A DNA stretch of 64,000 bases from positions 4,953,471 through 5,017,470 of the forward strand of contig NZ_CP086111.1 in the NCBI RefSeq assembly GCF_016806835.2, in the 5' to 3' direction. Below are positions 1-8,058 of this stretch, piece after piece. The notes below the pieces were generated by a model. That model had not been told where the DNA came from. It saw only the letters and a program-made list of their open reading frames with translations, and ran no database searches. The position numbers were made by a program, and so were the translations under genes. How positions within the stretch are numbered: position 1 is the stretch's first letter; each line of letters starts with the position of its first letter. Source of the DNA: Skermanella rosea (lineage in GTDB: Bacteria > Pseudomonadota > Alphaproteobacteria > Azospirillales > Azospirillaceae).

Positions 1-1151
1 CGGTCATGACCCTGCTGAACCAGGTGTGGGAGCCGGCCCGCGCCCAGGCGATCGCCGAGCGCGGCCTGATCCAGGCGGAGGCGGAGCAGGCCGGCTTCGA
101 CGGCGCCATCGAGGCGTGGGACTGGCGCTTCTACGCCGAGCGGGTGCGGAAGGCCCGCTACGACCTGGACGATGGCGAGATCAAGCCGTACTTCCTGCTC
201 GACAACATGGTCCGCGCGGCGTTCGACACGGCGACCCGGCTGTTCGGCATCACCTTCGCCGAGCGGACGGACCTGCCGCTCTACCATCCCGACGCCCGCC
301 TCTACGAGGTCAGGGACAAGGAGACCGGCCGGCATGTCGGCCTGTTCATCCAGGACAATTTCGCCCGCGCCTCCAAGCGGTCGGGCGCCTGGATGAGCAG
401 CTACCGCGACTCCGAATCCTACGAGGAGGAGGTCACGCCGATCATCGTCAACAACAGCAACTTCGCGAAGAGCCGGCCATCGCTGCTGACCTTCAACGAC
501 GCGGAGACGCTGTTCCACGAGTTCGGCCACGCGCTGCACGGCCTGCTGAGCAAGGCGCGCTACCCGTCGCAGTCGGGCACTTCCGTCCGCCGCGACTTCG
601 TGGAGTTCCCGTCCCAGGTCTACGAGCACTGGCTGTCGGCGCCCGAGACGCTCCGTGCCTACGCGGTGCACCACGAGACCGGCGAACCGATCCCGGAGGA
701 GCTGCTGGGCCGCCTGCTGGAGGCGCGCAAGTTCGGCCAGGGCTTCGACACGGTGGCCTATACCGGCTCGGCGCTGATGGACATGGAGATCCATTCCCAG
801 GCCAACCCGGACAACCTGGACCCGGAAGCCTTCGAGCGCGACGTGCTGGACCGGCTGGGCATGCCGAAGGAAGTGGGACTGATGCACCGGCTGCCCCACT
901 TCAAGCACCTGTTCTCCGGCGGCTACGCCGCGGGCTATTACTCGTACATGTGGTCGGAGGTGCTGGACGCCGACGGCTTCGACGCCTTCAAGGAGGCGGG
1001 CGACCTGTTCGACCCCCGCCTCGCCGCCCGCTTGAAGGACATCTACGAGGCCGGCGACACCCGCGACCCGATGGAACTCTACGTCGCGTTCCGGGGCCGC
1101 GAGCCGCAGACCGACGCGCTGTTGCGGAACCGGGGCCTGCCGGTGGGCTGA
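1..1151 (+). CDS. dcp: M3 family metallopeptidase (peptidyl-dipeptidase Dcp-like), 3' part
   Basis: C-terminal part of a zinc oligopeptidase that degrades short peptides, usually in the cytoplasm or periplasm. The frame is open from the left edge, so the N-terminal portion lies outside the window; the first in-frame ATG at position 6 is internal. The HEFGH zinc motif (HExxH) is at nucleotides 516-530. The second zinc-ligand region follows as expected for M3 enzymes (GTSVRRDFVEFPSQ), and the substrate-binding GYAAGYYSY stretch lies near nucleotides 920-945. The upstream WDWRFYAERVRKARYDLD segment is typical of Dcp rather than oligopeptidase A, but the split between the two is not certain. It ends three bases before a convergent MFS gene. 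Confidence 0.92.
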   Translation, partial: VMTLLNQVWEPARAQAIAERGLIQAEAEQAGFDGAIEAWDWRFYAERVRKARYDLDDGEIKPYFLLDNMVRAAFDTATRLFGITFAERTDLPLYHPDARLYEVRDKETGRHVGLFIQDNFARASKRSGAWMSSYRDSESYEEEVTPIIVNNSNFAKSRPSLLTFNDAETLFHEFGHALHGLLSKARYPSQSGTSVRRDFVEFPSQVYEHWLSAPETLRAYAVHHETGEPIPEELLGRLLEARKFGQGFDTVAYTGSALMDMEIHSQANPDNLDPEAFERDVLDRLGMPKEVGLMHRLPHFKHLFSGGYAAGYYSYMWSEVLDADGFDAFKEAGDLFDPRLAARLKDIYEAGDTRDPMELYVAFRGREPQTDALLRNRGLPVG

Positions 1152-1154
1152 GGA

Positions 1155-2312
1155 TCAGGCCGGCGCGGCCTCCCGCCGTTCCAGGCTGCCGGACAGCAGG
1201 GTGGTGCCGAGCGCCAGCAGGGCAAGCGCGGCGCCGACCCAGGGAATCGCGGCGTAGGACACTCCCGCCGAGATCGCGATGCCGCCGAACCAGGCGCCGG
1301 CGGCGTTGCCCAGGTTGAAGGCGCCCTGGTTGAGGATGGAGGCGAGGTTCGGGGCATCGCGCGCCTCGTCCACCACCCGCATCTGGAGCGGGGCGACCAG
1401 GGCGAAGACGACGATGCCCCAGACGAAGATCGTGGCGACGGCGGGCACGAACCAGGCGCTGGTGACGCTGAACGCCGCCAGCACCGGCACCAGGACGCAG
1501 AAGATGCCGACCAGCGCCGGCATCAGCTTCCAGTCGGCCAACCTTCCGCCCAGCAGGTTGCCCAGCGTCAGGCCGACTCCGAACAGCAGCAGGACCATGG
1601 TGACGCCGTGGGGCGAGACGCCCGTCACCTCCCGCAGGATCGGCGTGATGTAGGTGAAGACGCTGAACAGGCTGGCCGACGCCAGCACGCTGATGCCCAT
1701 GGCGAGCAGCACCTGCGGGCGGCGGACCACCCGGAACTCGCCCAGCAGGTTCGACGGCTCCTCCCGTCCGCCCCGGGGCACCCAGAGGATGATCGCCAGT
1801 TCCGCCAGGACGCTGATCGCCACCACGCCCCAGAAGGTCGAGCGCCAGCCCGCATACTGGCCGAGCGCGGTGCCGAGCGGCACGCCCAGAACGTTGGCCA
1901 GCGTCAGTCCGGCGAACATCAGCGCGATCGCGCGGGCCCGCTGGCCGGGCGGGACCAGGTTGGCCGCCACCACCGACCCGATGCCGAAGAAAGTGCCGTG
2001 GCAGAAGGCGGTGACGATCCGTGCCGCCATCAGCGTCCCGTAGCCGGGCGCCACCGCGCACAGCACGTTGCCGACGATGAACAGGCCCATCAGGGCGACC
2101 AGCGCCGTCTTGCGCCGCAGCCTGGAAGTCAGGACCGCCAGGATCGGCGCGCCGACGACGACGCCGAGGGCATAGCCGGACACCAGCATGCCCGCGTCGG
2201 GAATGCTGACGCCCAGGTCCGCCGCCACGTCGGGCAGCAGGCCCATGATCACGAATTCGGTGGTGCCGATGCCGAACGAGGCGACGGCCAATGCTAGAAG
2301 CGGGAGGGGCAT
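1155..2312 (-). CDS. MFS transporter, AraJ/YdhP-like drug or sugar exporter
   Basis: A 385-residue protein of the major facilitator superfamily with about 12 hydrophobic segments. It has the N-terminal TEFVIMGLLPDVAADLG signature of the arabinose-efflux/chloramphenicol-exporter group and a loop 2-3 motif (TSRLRRKTAL) after the second helix. Such pumps export sugars or small drugs using the proton gradient; the substrate cannot be read from sequence. The gene is convergent with the M3 peptidase (3-base gap) and stands alone. No regulator is adjacent. Confidence 0.9.
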   Translation of the reverse strand: MPLPLLALAVASFGIGTTEFVIMGLLPDVAADLGVSIPDAGMLVSGYALGVVVGAPILAVLTSRLRRKTALVALMGLFIVGNVLCAVAPGYGTLMAARIVTAFCHGTFFGIGSVVAANLVPPGQRARAIALMFAGLTLANVLGVPLGTALGQYAGWRSTFWGVVAISVLAELAIILWVPRGGREEPSNLLGEFRVVRRPQVLLAMGISVLASASLFSVFTYITPILREVTGVSPHGVTMVLLLFGVGLTLGNLLGGRLADWKLMPALVGIFCVLVPVLAAFSVTSAWFVPAVATIFVWGIVVFALVAPLQMRVVDEARDAPNLASILNQGAFNLGNAAGAWFGGIAISAGVSYAAIPWVGAALALLALGTTLLSGSLERREAAPA

Positions 2313-2449
2313 GGGGCTCGCACGGGAGATGGCCCGGAAGGGCGGTTGGAGGACGCGTGGCGGACCTTCCTCCCGGCGGTCATTGTTCGTTGGTAAAACA
2401 GTATGTCAGGCGGAGCGGTTCGCCCAGGGAGCATCGCCGCATCGCAGCA

Positions 2450-4300
2450 TTACCGGCCGCGCATGACCTCGGCGGGAACCTCCGGCGGCTCCGGCCGGCC
2501 GAGCGGCGGGATGCGCAGGATCCAGCGGGCGCCGGGCCGGGCATCTTCCGTCCGCAGGCTGGCCTGGAGCTGGAGCGACAGCCCCTTGATCACCCGCATG
2601 CCCAGGCTGCCGCCGGCCTGGTCGGGGGAGAAGCCCGGCGGCAGGCCGGCGCCATGGTCGCGCACGGACAATTCCAGGTCGCCGCCGTCGACGGGGCCGA
2701 ACCGGACATCGATCAGCCACCGTCCGTCGGACGGGTTCGAATGCTTGATCGCGTTGGTCACCAGTTCGGTGACGATCAATCCCAGGGGCACGGCGCCATC
2801 GGTCGGCAGCAGCACGGGTTCGGCTTCCACCCGGATGGTGAATTCGGGTGCCGTGGCCCTCAGGTCGTCGCACAGCGCGCGGAGATAGACGTCGAAGTCG
2901 ACCCGCTCCACGTCGGTGCCCCGGTACAGCCGCTCGTGCAGGTGGGAGATGGCGCGGACCCGTCCGGCGGCCTCCTCGAACCGCCGCCGCGTCGCCGGGT
3001 CGGCGAACTGGCGACCCTGCATCCCAAGCAGGGAGTTCACCAGCTGCAACGAGTTCTTGACCCTGTGGTTGACCTCCCGCAGCAGCAGCTCCTGCCGCTG
3101 CTCCCAGTGCTTGGCCTCGGTGATGTCCTGGGTGATGCCGAGCGCCCGGCAGGGCCGCCCCGCCGGATCGCACAGGACCCGGCCCTCGCTGGAGACCCAG
3201 CGCCAGTCGCCGTCGGACCGGGCCACGCGGTATTCGTCCCGGAAGCGCGGCGAGGATCCGCGGGTGGCGTTCCGGAGATTGGCGAGGACGCGGTCCCGGT
3301 CGTCGGGATGGAGGTTTCCCAGCCAGTTCTCCAGGGCGCCGTGGGCATCGCGGCCGGGCAGGCCGCACATCTCGGCGAACCGGTCCGACCCGCGCGCCAC
3401 GCCGGTTTCCAGGTCGACCTCCCAGGTGCCCAGGCTGGCGCCCTCGATCGCGAGGCGCAGCTTCTCGTAATCCTCCCGCCGGGCGGCGTCGCTCCGGTCG
3501 AGGTGGGCGGCGAAGCGGATCGCGAGCAGCGTCAGCATGACCGTGGTCGCGAGCACCACCAGCGCCGAGGCCAGGCGTTCGGGGAACAGGCCGGCGTCCG
3601 CCGCTTCCAGCGCGAGCCAGCCGGCCGCGACCGGCACCCCGACGATCGCCGGGATCAGGCGGCGCGCCGTCGTCCCGCCCGGTCCCCGGCCGCCCAGGCT
3701 CAGCAGCCAGTCGGGCGGGCACAGGACCAGCAGGCCGGTGAACAGGAGGGCGAAGCCCGCGGCGGTATGGACCGCCATCGTCAGGTACGGACCGGACGCG
3801 TAGAGGGCATTCTCGCTGTAGAGATATCCCAGCAGGGGCACGGAGACCAGCATCAGGCCGAGCAGCCCGACCGTGGTTCCGCTGTTGCGGCTGCGGCATT
3901 TCAGGATCAGGCAGGCGCCCAGCAGGACGAACCCGGCGGCCGACGCCGGGGCCATCCGCCCGGGATAAACCAGCGCCGCGGTCTCGATCTCCCTGGGGAA
4001 CAGGAGCCGGTCGGTACCGAAATCGAACCCGAAGGCATCCTGGATCAGCGATTGCGTTCCCGTCAGCAGAACGAACGCGCCGCCGAACCGGGCGGGAAGC
4101 CTGAACCCGGCCGACAGGGCGGCCAGCGCCACCCCGCCGACCAGGATGCCGAGGGCGGTCAGCGGCTGCATCTTGGCGTAATCGGGCGCCAGGCTCTTCA
4201 GGACCTCGATGCCGGCGGCCCAGCCGAACAGCACGAGCATCCCGAGCGTCGCGGCCAGCAGGCCGGCGGCGAACGCGTAGCGTTCGTTGGGCCGGGTCAT
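2450..4300 (-). CDS. membrane sensor histidine kinase, PAS plus HisKA_2
   Basis: A 616-residue sensor kinase. Roughly residues 1-270 carry about eight hydrophobic segments forming a membrane input domain. A PAS domain spans about 275-395, ending in the typical GITQDITEAK sequence. A HisKA_2 dimerisation segment follows with phospho-acceptor His in REVNHRVKN (near residue 410), and an ATPase domain shows an N-box (TELVTNAIKHS) and a DHGAGL G-box. HisKA_2 kinases usually work with stand-alone receivers; none is adjacent, so this looks like an orphan. I place the start at the ATG at 4300, because it overlaps the stop of a 26-codon upstream ORF. The open frame extends 80 codons further but is not kinase-like there. 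Confidence 0.9.
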   Translation of the reverse strand: MTRPNERYAFAAGLLAATLGMLVLFGWAAGIEVLKSLAPDYAKMQPLTALGILVGGVALAALSAGFRLPARFGGAFVLLTGTQSLIQDAFGFDFGTDRLLFPREIETAALVYPGRMAPASAAGFVLLGACLILKCRSRNSGTTVGLLGLMLVSVPLLGYLYSENALYASGPYLTMAVHTAAGFALLFTGLLVLCPPDWLLSLGGRGPGGTTARRLIPAIVGVPVAAGWLALEAADAGLFPERLASALVVLATTVMLTLLAIRFAAHLDRSDAARREDYEKLRLAIEGASLGTWEVDLETGVARGSDRFAEMCGLPGRDAHGALENWLGNLHPDDRDRVLANLRNATRGSSPRFRDEYRVARSDGDWRWVSSEGRVLCDPAGRPCRALGITQDITEAKHWEQRQELLLREVNHRVKNSLQLVNSLLGMQGRQFADPATRRRFEEAAGRVRAISHLHERLYRGTDVERVDFDVYLRALCDDLRATAPEFTIRVEAEPVLLPTDGAVPLGLIVTELVTNAIKHSNPSDGRWLIDVRFGPVDGGDLELSVRDHGAGLPPGFSPDQAGGSLGMRVIKGLSLQLQASLRTEDARPGARWILRIPPLGRPEPPEVPAEVMRGR

Positions 4301-4377
4301 CGATCTCCGGCTCGGGTCGTCGTCCAGGCCGGGTCGTGGATCGGTCCGGCGGGACCGGCGGTCTTCTTCCTGGTCAT
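4297..4377 (-). CDS. 26-residue upstream ORF coupled to the sensor kinase
   Basis: A short ORF with a strong ribosome binding site (AGGAGAGG five to six bases before the ATG at 4377). It ends in a TGA that shares bases with the kinase start (ATGA, 4300-4297). The product begins MTRKKTAGPAGP and is basic and Pro/Thr-rich; it has no recognisable family. The kinase start itself lacks a comparable Shine-Dalgarno, so translation of the kinase is probably coupled to this leader. It may be a regulatory leader peptide or only a translation-priming ORF. Confidence 0.45.
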   Translation of the reverse strand: MTRKKTAGPAGPIHDPAWTTTRAGDR

Positions 4378-4448
4378 GCCCTCTCCTGCGTGCAGGAGGT
4401 ACAACCCGGGTCAGGCCCACCTGTTCCCCTACCCTCCCGGTTGGGCTA

Positions 4449-5159
4449 TCAGGCGGAGACCGTCCTCTGCGCCACGTAGTAATAGATCGACAGGAAATGG
4501 CAGGTGCTGCCGGCCAGCACGAACAGGTGCCAGACCGCATGGTTGAACGGCATGCTCTCCCACAGGAAGAAGGCCACGCCGCCGGTATAGGCCAGCCCGC
4601 CGACGGCCAGCAGAAGCACCCCCTCGGTCGCCATGTTCGCGATGATCGGGCCGACGGCGAACACCCCCAGCCAGCCCATTCCCAGGTACAGCATCAGCGA
4701 CAGGCGGGCGTAGCGGTTGACGTGCAGGATCTTGAACACGACGCCGAAGGCCGCGATGCTCCACATCACGGCGAACAGGGTCCACCCCCAGGCGCCGCCC
4801 ATGACCAGCAGGCAGTAGGGCGTGTAGGTGCCGGCGATCAGCAGGAAGATGGCGGCATGGTCGCAGGTCTTGAACACCAGCTTGGCCCGCGCGTGCCGGA
4901 CCGCGTGATAGAGGGTGGAGGCGAGGTACAGCAGCACCAGGGTGGAGCCGTAGATGGTCAGGCTGACGAGGACCCAGATGTCATCTTCCACCAAGGCGAG
5001 CGCCATCAGGGCCGCCAGCGCCGCCACGGAGAGCAAGGCCCCGATGCCGTGGGTCACCGCGTTCGCGATCTCCTCCAGCAGGGTGTATTCGTTGTCGGCG
5101 GCAAGCGGGTCGGTGGCATGGGGATCGGCGGCCATGGGTTCGGCGGGATGCGCTGGCAT
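4449..5159 (-). CDS. hemolysin III / PAQR family membrane protein
   Basis: A 236-residue integral membrane protein with about seven hydrophobic segments. PAQR/hemolysin III signatures are present: NAVTHGIGALL near the N terminus, STLYHAV, the central CDHAAIFLLIAGTYTPY, and C-terminal NHAVWHLFVL with HFLS. The conserved His, Asp and Ser residues of these motifs bind zinc in the eukaryotic relatives, which act as ceramidases or receptors; bacterial function is unsettled. I chose the ATG at 5159, preceded by GAGGAG ten bases upstream. An open extension to 5276 is possible but unlikely. The gene reads away from the nucleoside-transport genes. Confidence 0.88.
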   Translation of the reverse strand: MPAHPAEPMAADPHATDPLAADNEYTLLEEIANAVTHGIGALLSVAALAALMALALVEDDIWVLVSLTIYGSTLVLLYLASTLYHAVRHARAKLVFKTCDHAAIFLLIAGTYTPYCLLVMGGAWGWTLFAVMWSIAAFGVVFKILHVNRYARLSLMLYLGMGWLGVFAVGPIIANMATEGVLLLAVGGLAYTGGVAFFLWESMPFNHAVWHLFVLAGSTCHFLSIYYYVAQRTVSA

Positions 5160-5404
5160 GGAACGGCTGCTCCTCGGTGGTGACTCCGGGCGGAACGCGA
5201 ACGCGACAGATAGAATAACAAGTCTAGTGCGTAGATGTGACGTTCCAATGAAGGATCGGATAAGGGTTCGGGTCAAAGCGTTCGCGGACCGCGCGCCGGC
5301 CTTCCTTCCGTCATTATCCCCCTGTAATCAAAGCGAACCGGGCGCTATGTTTGGAGCAACCCGATGATTCGGGGCCGATAGATCCAGGGAGCGGATGGGA
5401 ACCG
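5160..5404. other. divergent intergenic region between PAQR and bmp genes
   Basis: About 245 bases separate divergent genes and must carry promoters for both. An AT-richer stretch (5200-5260) lies nearer the PAQR side and another around 5305-5335 nearer the nucleoside-binding-protein gene. I see no known riboswitch, no clear operator palindrome and no convincing sigma-70 hexamer pair. Confidence 0.4.
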
Positions 5405-6406
5405 ATGAAGAGATTTTTTGCCGCCTTGTCCATCACGGCCTGCGCCGTATCGGCCCTCGCGGGCGGCATGGCGCCGGGATCGGCCCGGGCCCAGGATTTC
5501 AAGCCCGCCATCGTCTTCGACATGGGCGGCAAGTTCGACAAGTCCTTCAACGAGGCGGCCTATGCCGGCGCCGAGCGGTTCAAGAAGGAAACCGGCATCG
5601 AGTACCGCGAGTTCGAGGTGACGCAGGAGGCCCAGCGCGAGCAGGCGCTGCGCAACATGGCCCGGCGCGGCGCCGACGTGGTGGTCGGCGTCGGGTTCGC
5701 CCAGGCGAGCGCCATGGGCAAGGTCGCGCAGGAGTTTCCCGACACCAAGTTCTGCATCATCGACAGCGTGGTCGAGGCGCCCAACGTCCAGTCCATCACC
5801 TTCAAGGAGCATGAAGGCTCCTTCCTGGTCGGCATGATGGCGGCCATGGCGTCCAAGACCGGCAAGGTCGGGTTCGTCGGCGGCATGGACATCCCGCTGA
5901 TCCGCAACTTCGCGACCGGCTACCAGCAGGGCGTCAAGCACGCCGCCCCGCAGGCCGAGGTCTTCCAGAACATGACCGGCACCACGCCGGCCGCTTGGCG
6001 CGACCCGACCCGCGGCGGCGAACTGGCCAAGAGCCAGATGGACCGCGGCGCCGACGTGATCTACGCCGCCGCCGGCGGGACCGGGCTGGGCGTGCTCCAG
6101 GCGGTGGCCGATAACAGGAAGCTGTCGATCGGCGTGGACAGCAATCAGAACCACCTGCATCCCGGTTCCGTCCTGACCTCGATGATCAAGCGGGTGGATG
6201 TCGCCGTCCACGACTGCATGAAGTCGGCCAAGGAAGGCACCTGGGCCGCGGGCTCGCGGGTCCTGGGCCTGAAGGAGGACGGCGTCGGCTATGCCGTGGA
6301 CGAGAACAACCAGAGCCTCGTCACCGACGACATGAAGCAGAAGGTCGAGGCTGCCAAGGCCAGGATCATCGCCGGCGAGCTTCAGGTCCAGCCATACAAG
6401 CAGTAA
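5405..6406 (+). CDS. BMP-family ABC transporter substrate-binding protein (nucleoside)
   Basis: A 333-residue periplasmic binding protein of the BmpA/Med/PnrA family, which captures purine and pyrimidine nucleosides. A cleavable signal peptide (about residues 1-28, ending GSARAQ) precedes a mature start DFKPAIVFDMGGKFDKSFNE, the family hallmark. Other family features are the GVGF, VGFVGGMD and YAAAGGTGLGV segments. The start at 5405 is preferred to the open extension to 5351 because the signal peptide begins there. The ATPase gene follows after 24 bases. The cognate permeases are not next door but lie at 24.8-27.1 kb. Confidence 0.93.
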   Translation: MKRFFAALSITACAVSALAGGMAPGSARAQDFKPAIVFDMGGKFDKSFNEAAYAGAERFKKETGIEYREFEVTQEAQREQALRNMARRGADVVVGVGFAQASAMGKVAQEFPDTKFCIIDSVVEAPNVQSITFKEHEGSFLVGMMAAMASKTGKVGFVGGMDIPLIRNFATGYQQGVKHAAPQAEVFQNMTGTTPAAWRDPTRGGELAKSQMDRGADVIYAAAGGTGLGVLQAVADNRKLSIGVDSNQNHLHPGSVLTSMIKRVDVAVHDCMKSAKEGTWAAGSRVLGLKEDGVGYAVDENNQSLVTDDMKQKVEAAKARIIAGELQVQPYKQ

Positions 6407-6430
6407 AGACCAGCGGGCATCAGGACGGGG

Positions 6431-8038
6431 GTGAGCGGCATGACCGGAAACCGGGCCGGGGACACCATCGTGCGTGGCGGGTTCGGCGGCGGCCCGCCTT
6501 CCGACCGGGGGCCGCCAGCCCTTGAACTGGTGGGCGTTAACAAGTGGTTCGGCGCCAACCACGCCAACAGGAACGTGTCCCTGACCGTCCGCCGGGGCAG
6601 CATCCACGGCGTGATCGGGGAGAACGGCGCCGGCAAATCGACGATCATGAGCATCGTCTACGGCTATCTGCGCGCCGACGGCGGCACCGTGCTGGTCAAC
6701 GGCGAGCCGGCCGACATCCGCACCCCCGGGGACGCCATCGCGGCCGGCATCGGCATGGTCCACCAGCATTTCATGCTGGTCGACACCTTCACCGTGGTGG
6801 AGAACGTCCTGCTCGGCGCGGAGGGCGGCGCCACCCTGGCTCCCGGCCTGGCCCGCGCCCGCCGGGAGCTCGAGCGGCTGGAGCGGGAATACGCGCTGGA
6901 GGTCGACGTGGACGCCGTGGTCGGCGAGCTTCCCGTCGGGCTCCAGCAGCGGGTGGAGATCCTGAAGGCGCTGTACCGCGGCGCCGACCTGCTGATCCTG
7001 GACGAGCCGACCGGCGTGCTGACCCCGCAGGAAGCGGACCACCTGTTCCGCATCCTCCGCGCGCTGCGCGACCAGGGCAAGACGATCATCATCATCACCC
7101 ACAAGCTGCGCGAGATCATGGAGCTGACCGACGCGGTCACCGTGATGCGCCGGGGCGAGGTGGTCGCCAACGTCAGCACGGCGGAGACCAGCCGCGACGA
7201 GCTGGCCGAGCTGATGGTCGGCCGCAAGGTGCTGCTGCGGGTCGACAAGAAGCCGGCGGAGCCCGGCCCGGTCGTGCTCGACGTGCGCGGCCTGACGGTG
7301 ATGGAACGCGGCGGCGTCGCCCGGGTCAAGGGCGTCAGCCTGTCGGTCCGCGCCGGCGAGATCGTCGGCATCGCCGGCGTCTCGGGCAACGGCCAGTCGG
7401 AGCTTCTGGAAGCGCTGGCCGGCATCCACCCCATATCCGAGGGCACGATCCGGCTGCACGGCGAGAAGATCAGCGACAAGGCGATGTTCAACGCCCGCGG
7501 CCTGCGCCGGGCCGGGGTCGCCCACGTGCCGGAGGACCGGCAGAAGGTCGGGCTGGTGACGTCCTTCTCGGCCGCGGAATGCGCGGTGCTGGGCTACCAT
7601 GACGATCCGCGCTACAACGGCCGAATCCTGATGGACCGGGGCGCCATGCTCAGCCGGTGCCAGGCCGAGATGAAGAGCTACGACGTGCGCCCGCCCCTGT
7701 CGGACCTGCGCGCGGCCAACTTCTCCGGCGGCAACCAGCAGAAGATCGTGCTGGCCCGCGAGATCGAGCGGAACCCCGACGTTCTGCTGGTCGGCCAGCC
7801 GACCCGCGGCGTCGATATCGGCGCGATCGAGTTCATCCACCGGCGGCTGGTGGAACTGCGCGACGCCGGCAAGGCGATCCTGCTGGTCTCGGTCGAGCTG
7901 GACGAGATCCTGGCGCTGAGCGACCGCATCCTGGTGATGTTCGACGGCCACCTGGTCGGCGAGATCCCCGCCGGCCAGGCGACCGAGCGCCGGCTGGGCC
8001 TGATGATGGCCGGGATCACCGAGGAGGCGGCGGAGTAG
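6431..8038 (+). CDS. nucleoside ABC transporter ATP-binding protein, duplicated ATPase
   Basis: A 535-residue protein with two ABC domains in tandem, as in sugar/nucleoside importers of the RbsA/NupO type. The first has Walker A GENGAGKST and Walker B LLILDEPTGVLTP; its signature region reads LPVGLQQRVEILKAL. The second has a degenerate P-loop (GVSGNGQSE), signature FSGGNQQKIVLARE and Walker B region LLVGQPTRGVDIGA, where the usual Asp-Glu is replaced. Only the first ATP site is therefore likely to be canonical, which is normal for this family. The start is GTG at 6431 with GGACGGGG just upstream; an ATG at 6440 is the alternative. It pairs with the binding protein upstream. Confidence 0.93.
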   Translation: MSGMTGNRAGDTIVRGGFGGGPPSDRGPPALELVGVNKWFGANHANRNVSLTVRRGSIHGVIGENGAGKSTIMSIVYGYLRADGGTVLVNGEPADIRTPGDAIAAGIGMVHQHFMLVDTFTVVENVLLGAEGGATLAPGLARARRELERLEREYALEVDVDAVVGELPVGLQQRVEILKALYRGADLLILDEPTGVLTPQEADHLFRILRALRDQGKTIIIITHKLREIMELTDAVTVMRRGEVVANVSTAETSRDELAELMVGRKVLLRVDKKPAEPGPVVLDVRGLTVMERGGVARVKGVSLSVRAGEIVGIAGVSGNGQSELLEALAGIHPISEGTIRLHGEKISDKAMFNARGLRRAGVAHVPEDRQKVGLVTSFSAAECAVLGYHDDPRYNGRILMDRGAMLSRCQAEMKSYDVRPPLSDLRAANFSGGNQQKIVLAREIERNPDVLLVGQPTRGVDIGAIEFIHRRLVELRDAGKAILLVSVELDEILALSDRILVMFDGHLVGEIPAGQATERRLGLMMAGITEEAAE

Positions 8039-8058
8039 ACCCGTTCATCGGGAAGCGG

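Noticed and set aside
5345-7951. 868-codon minus-strand open frame opposite the nucleoside binding protein and ATPase
   Set aside because: Antisense shadow of two strongly supported genes; its His/Asp/Gln-rich composition is typical of GC-rich shadow frames.
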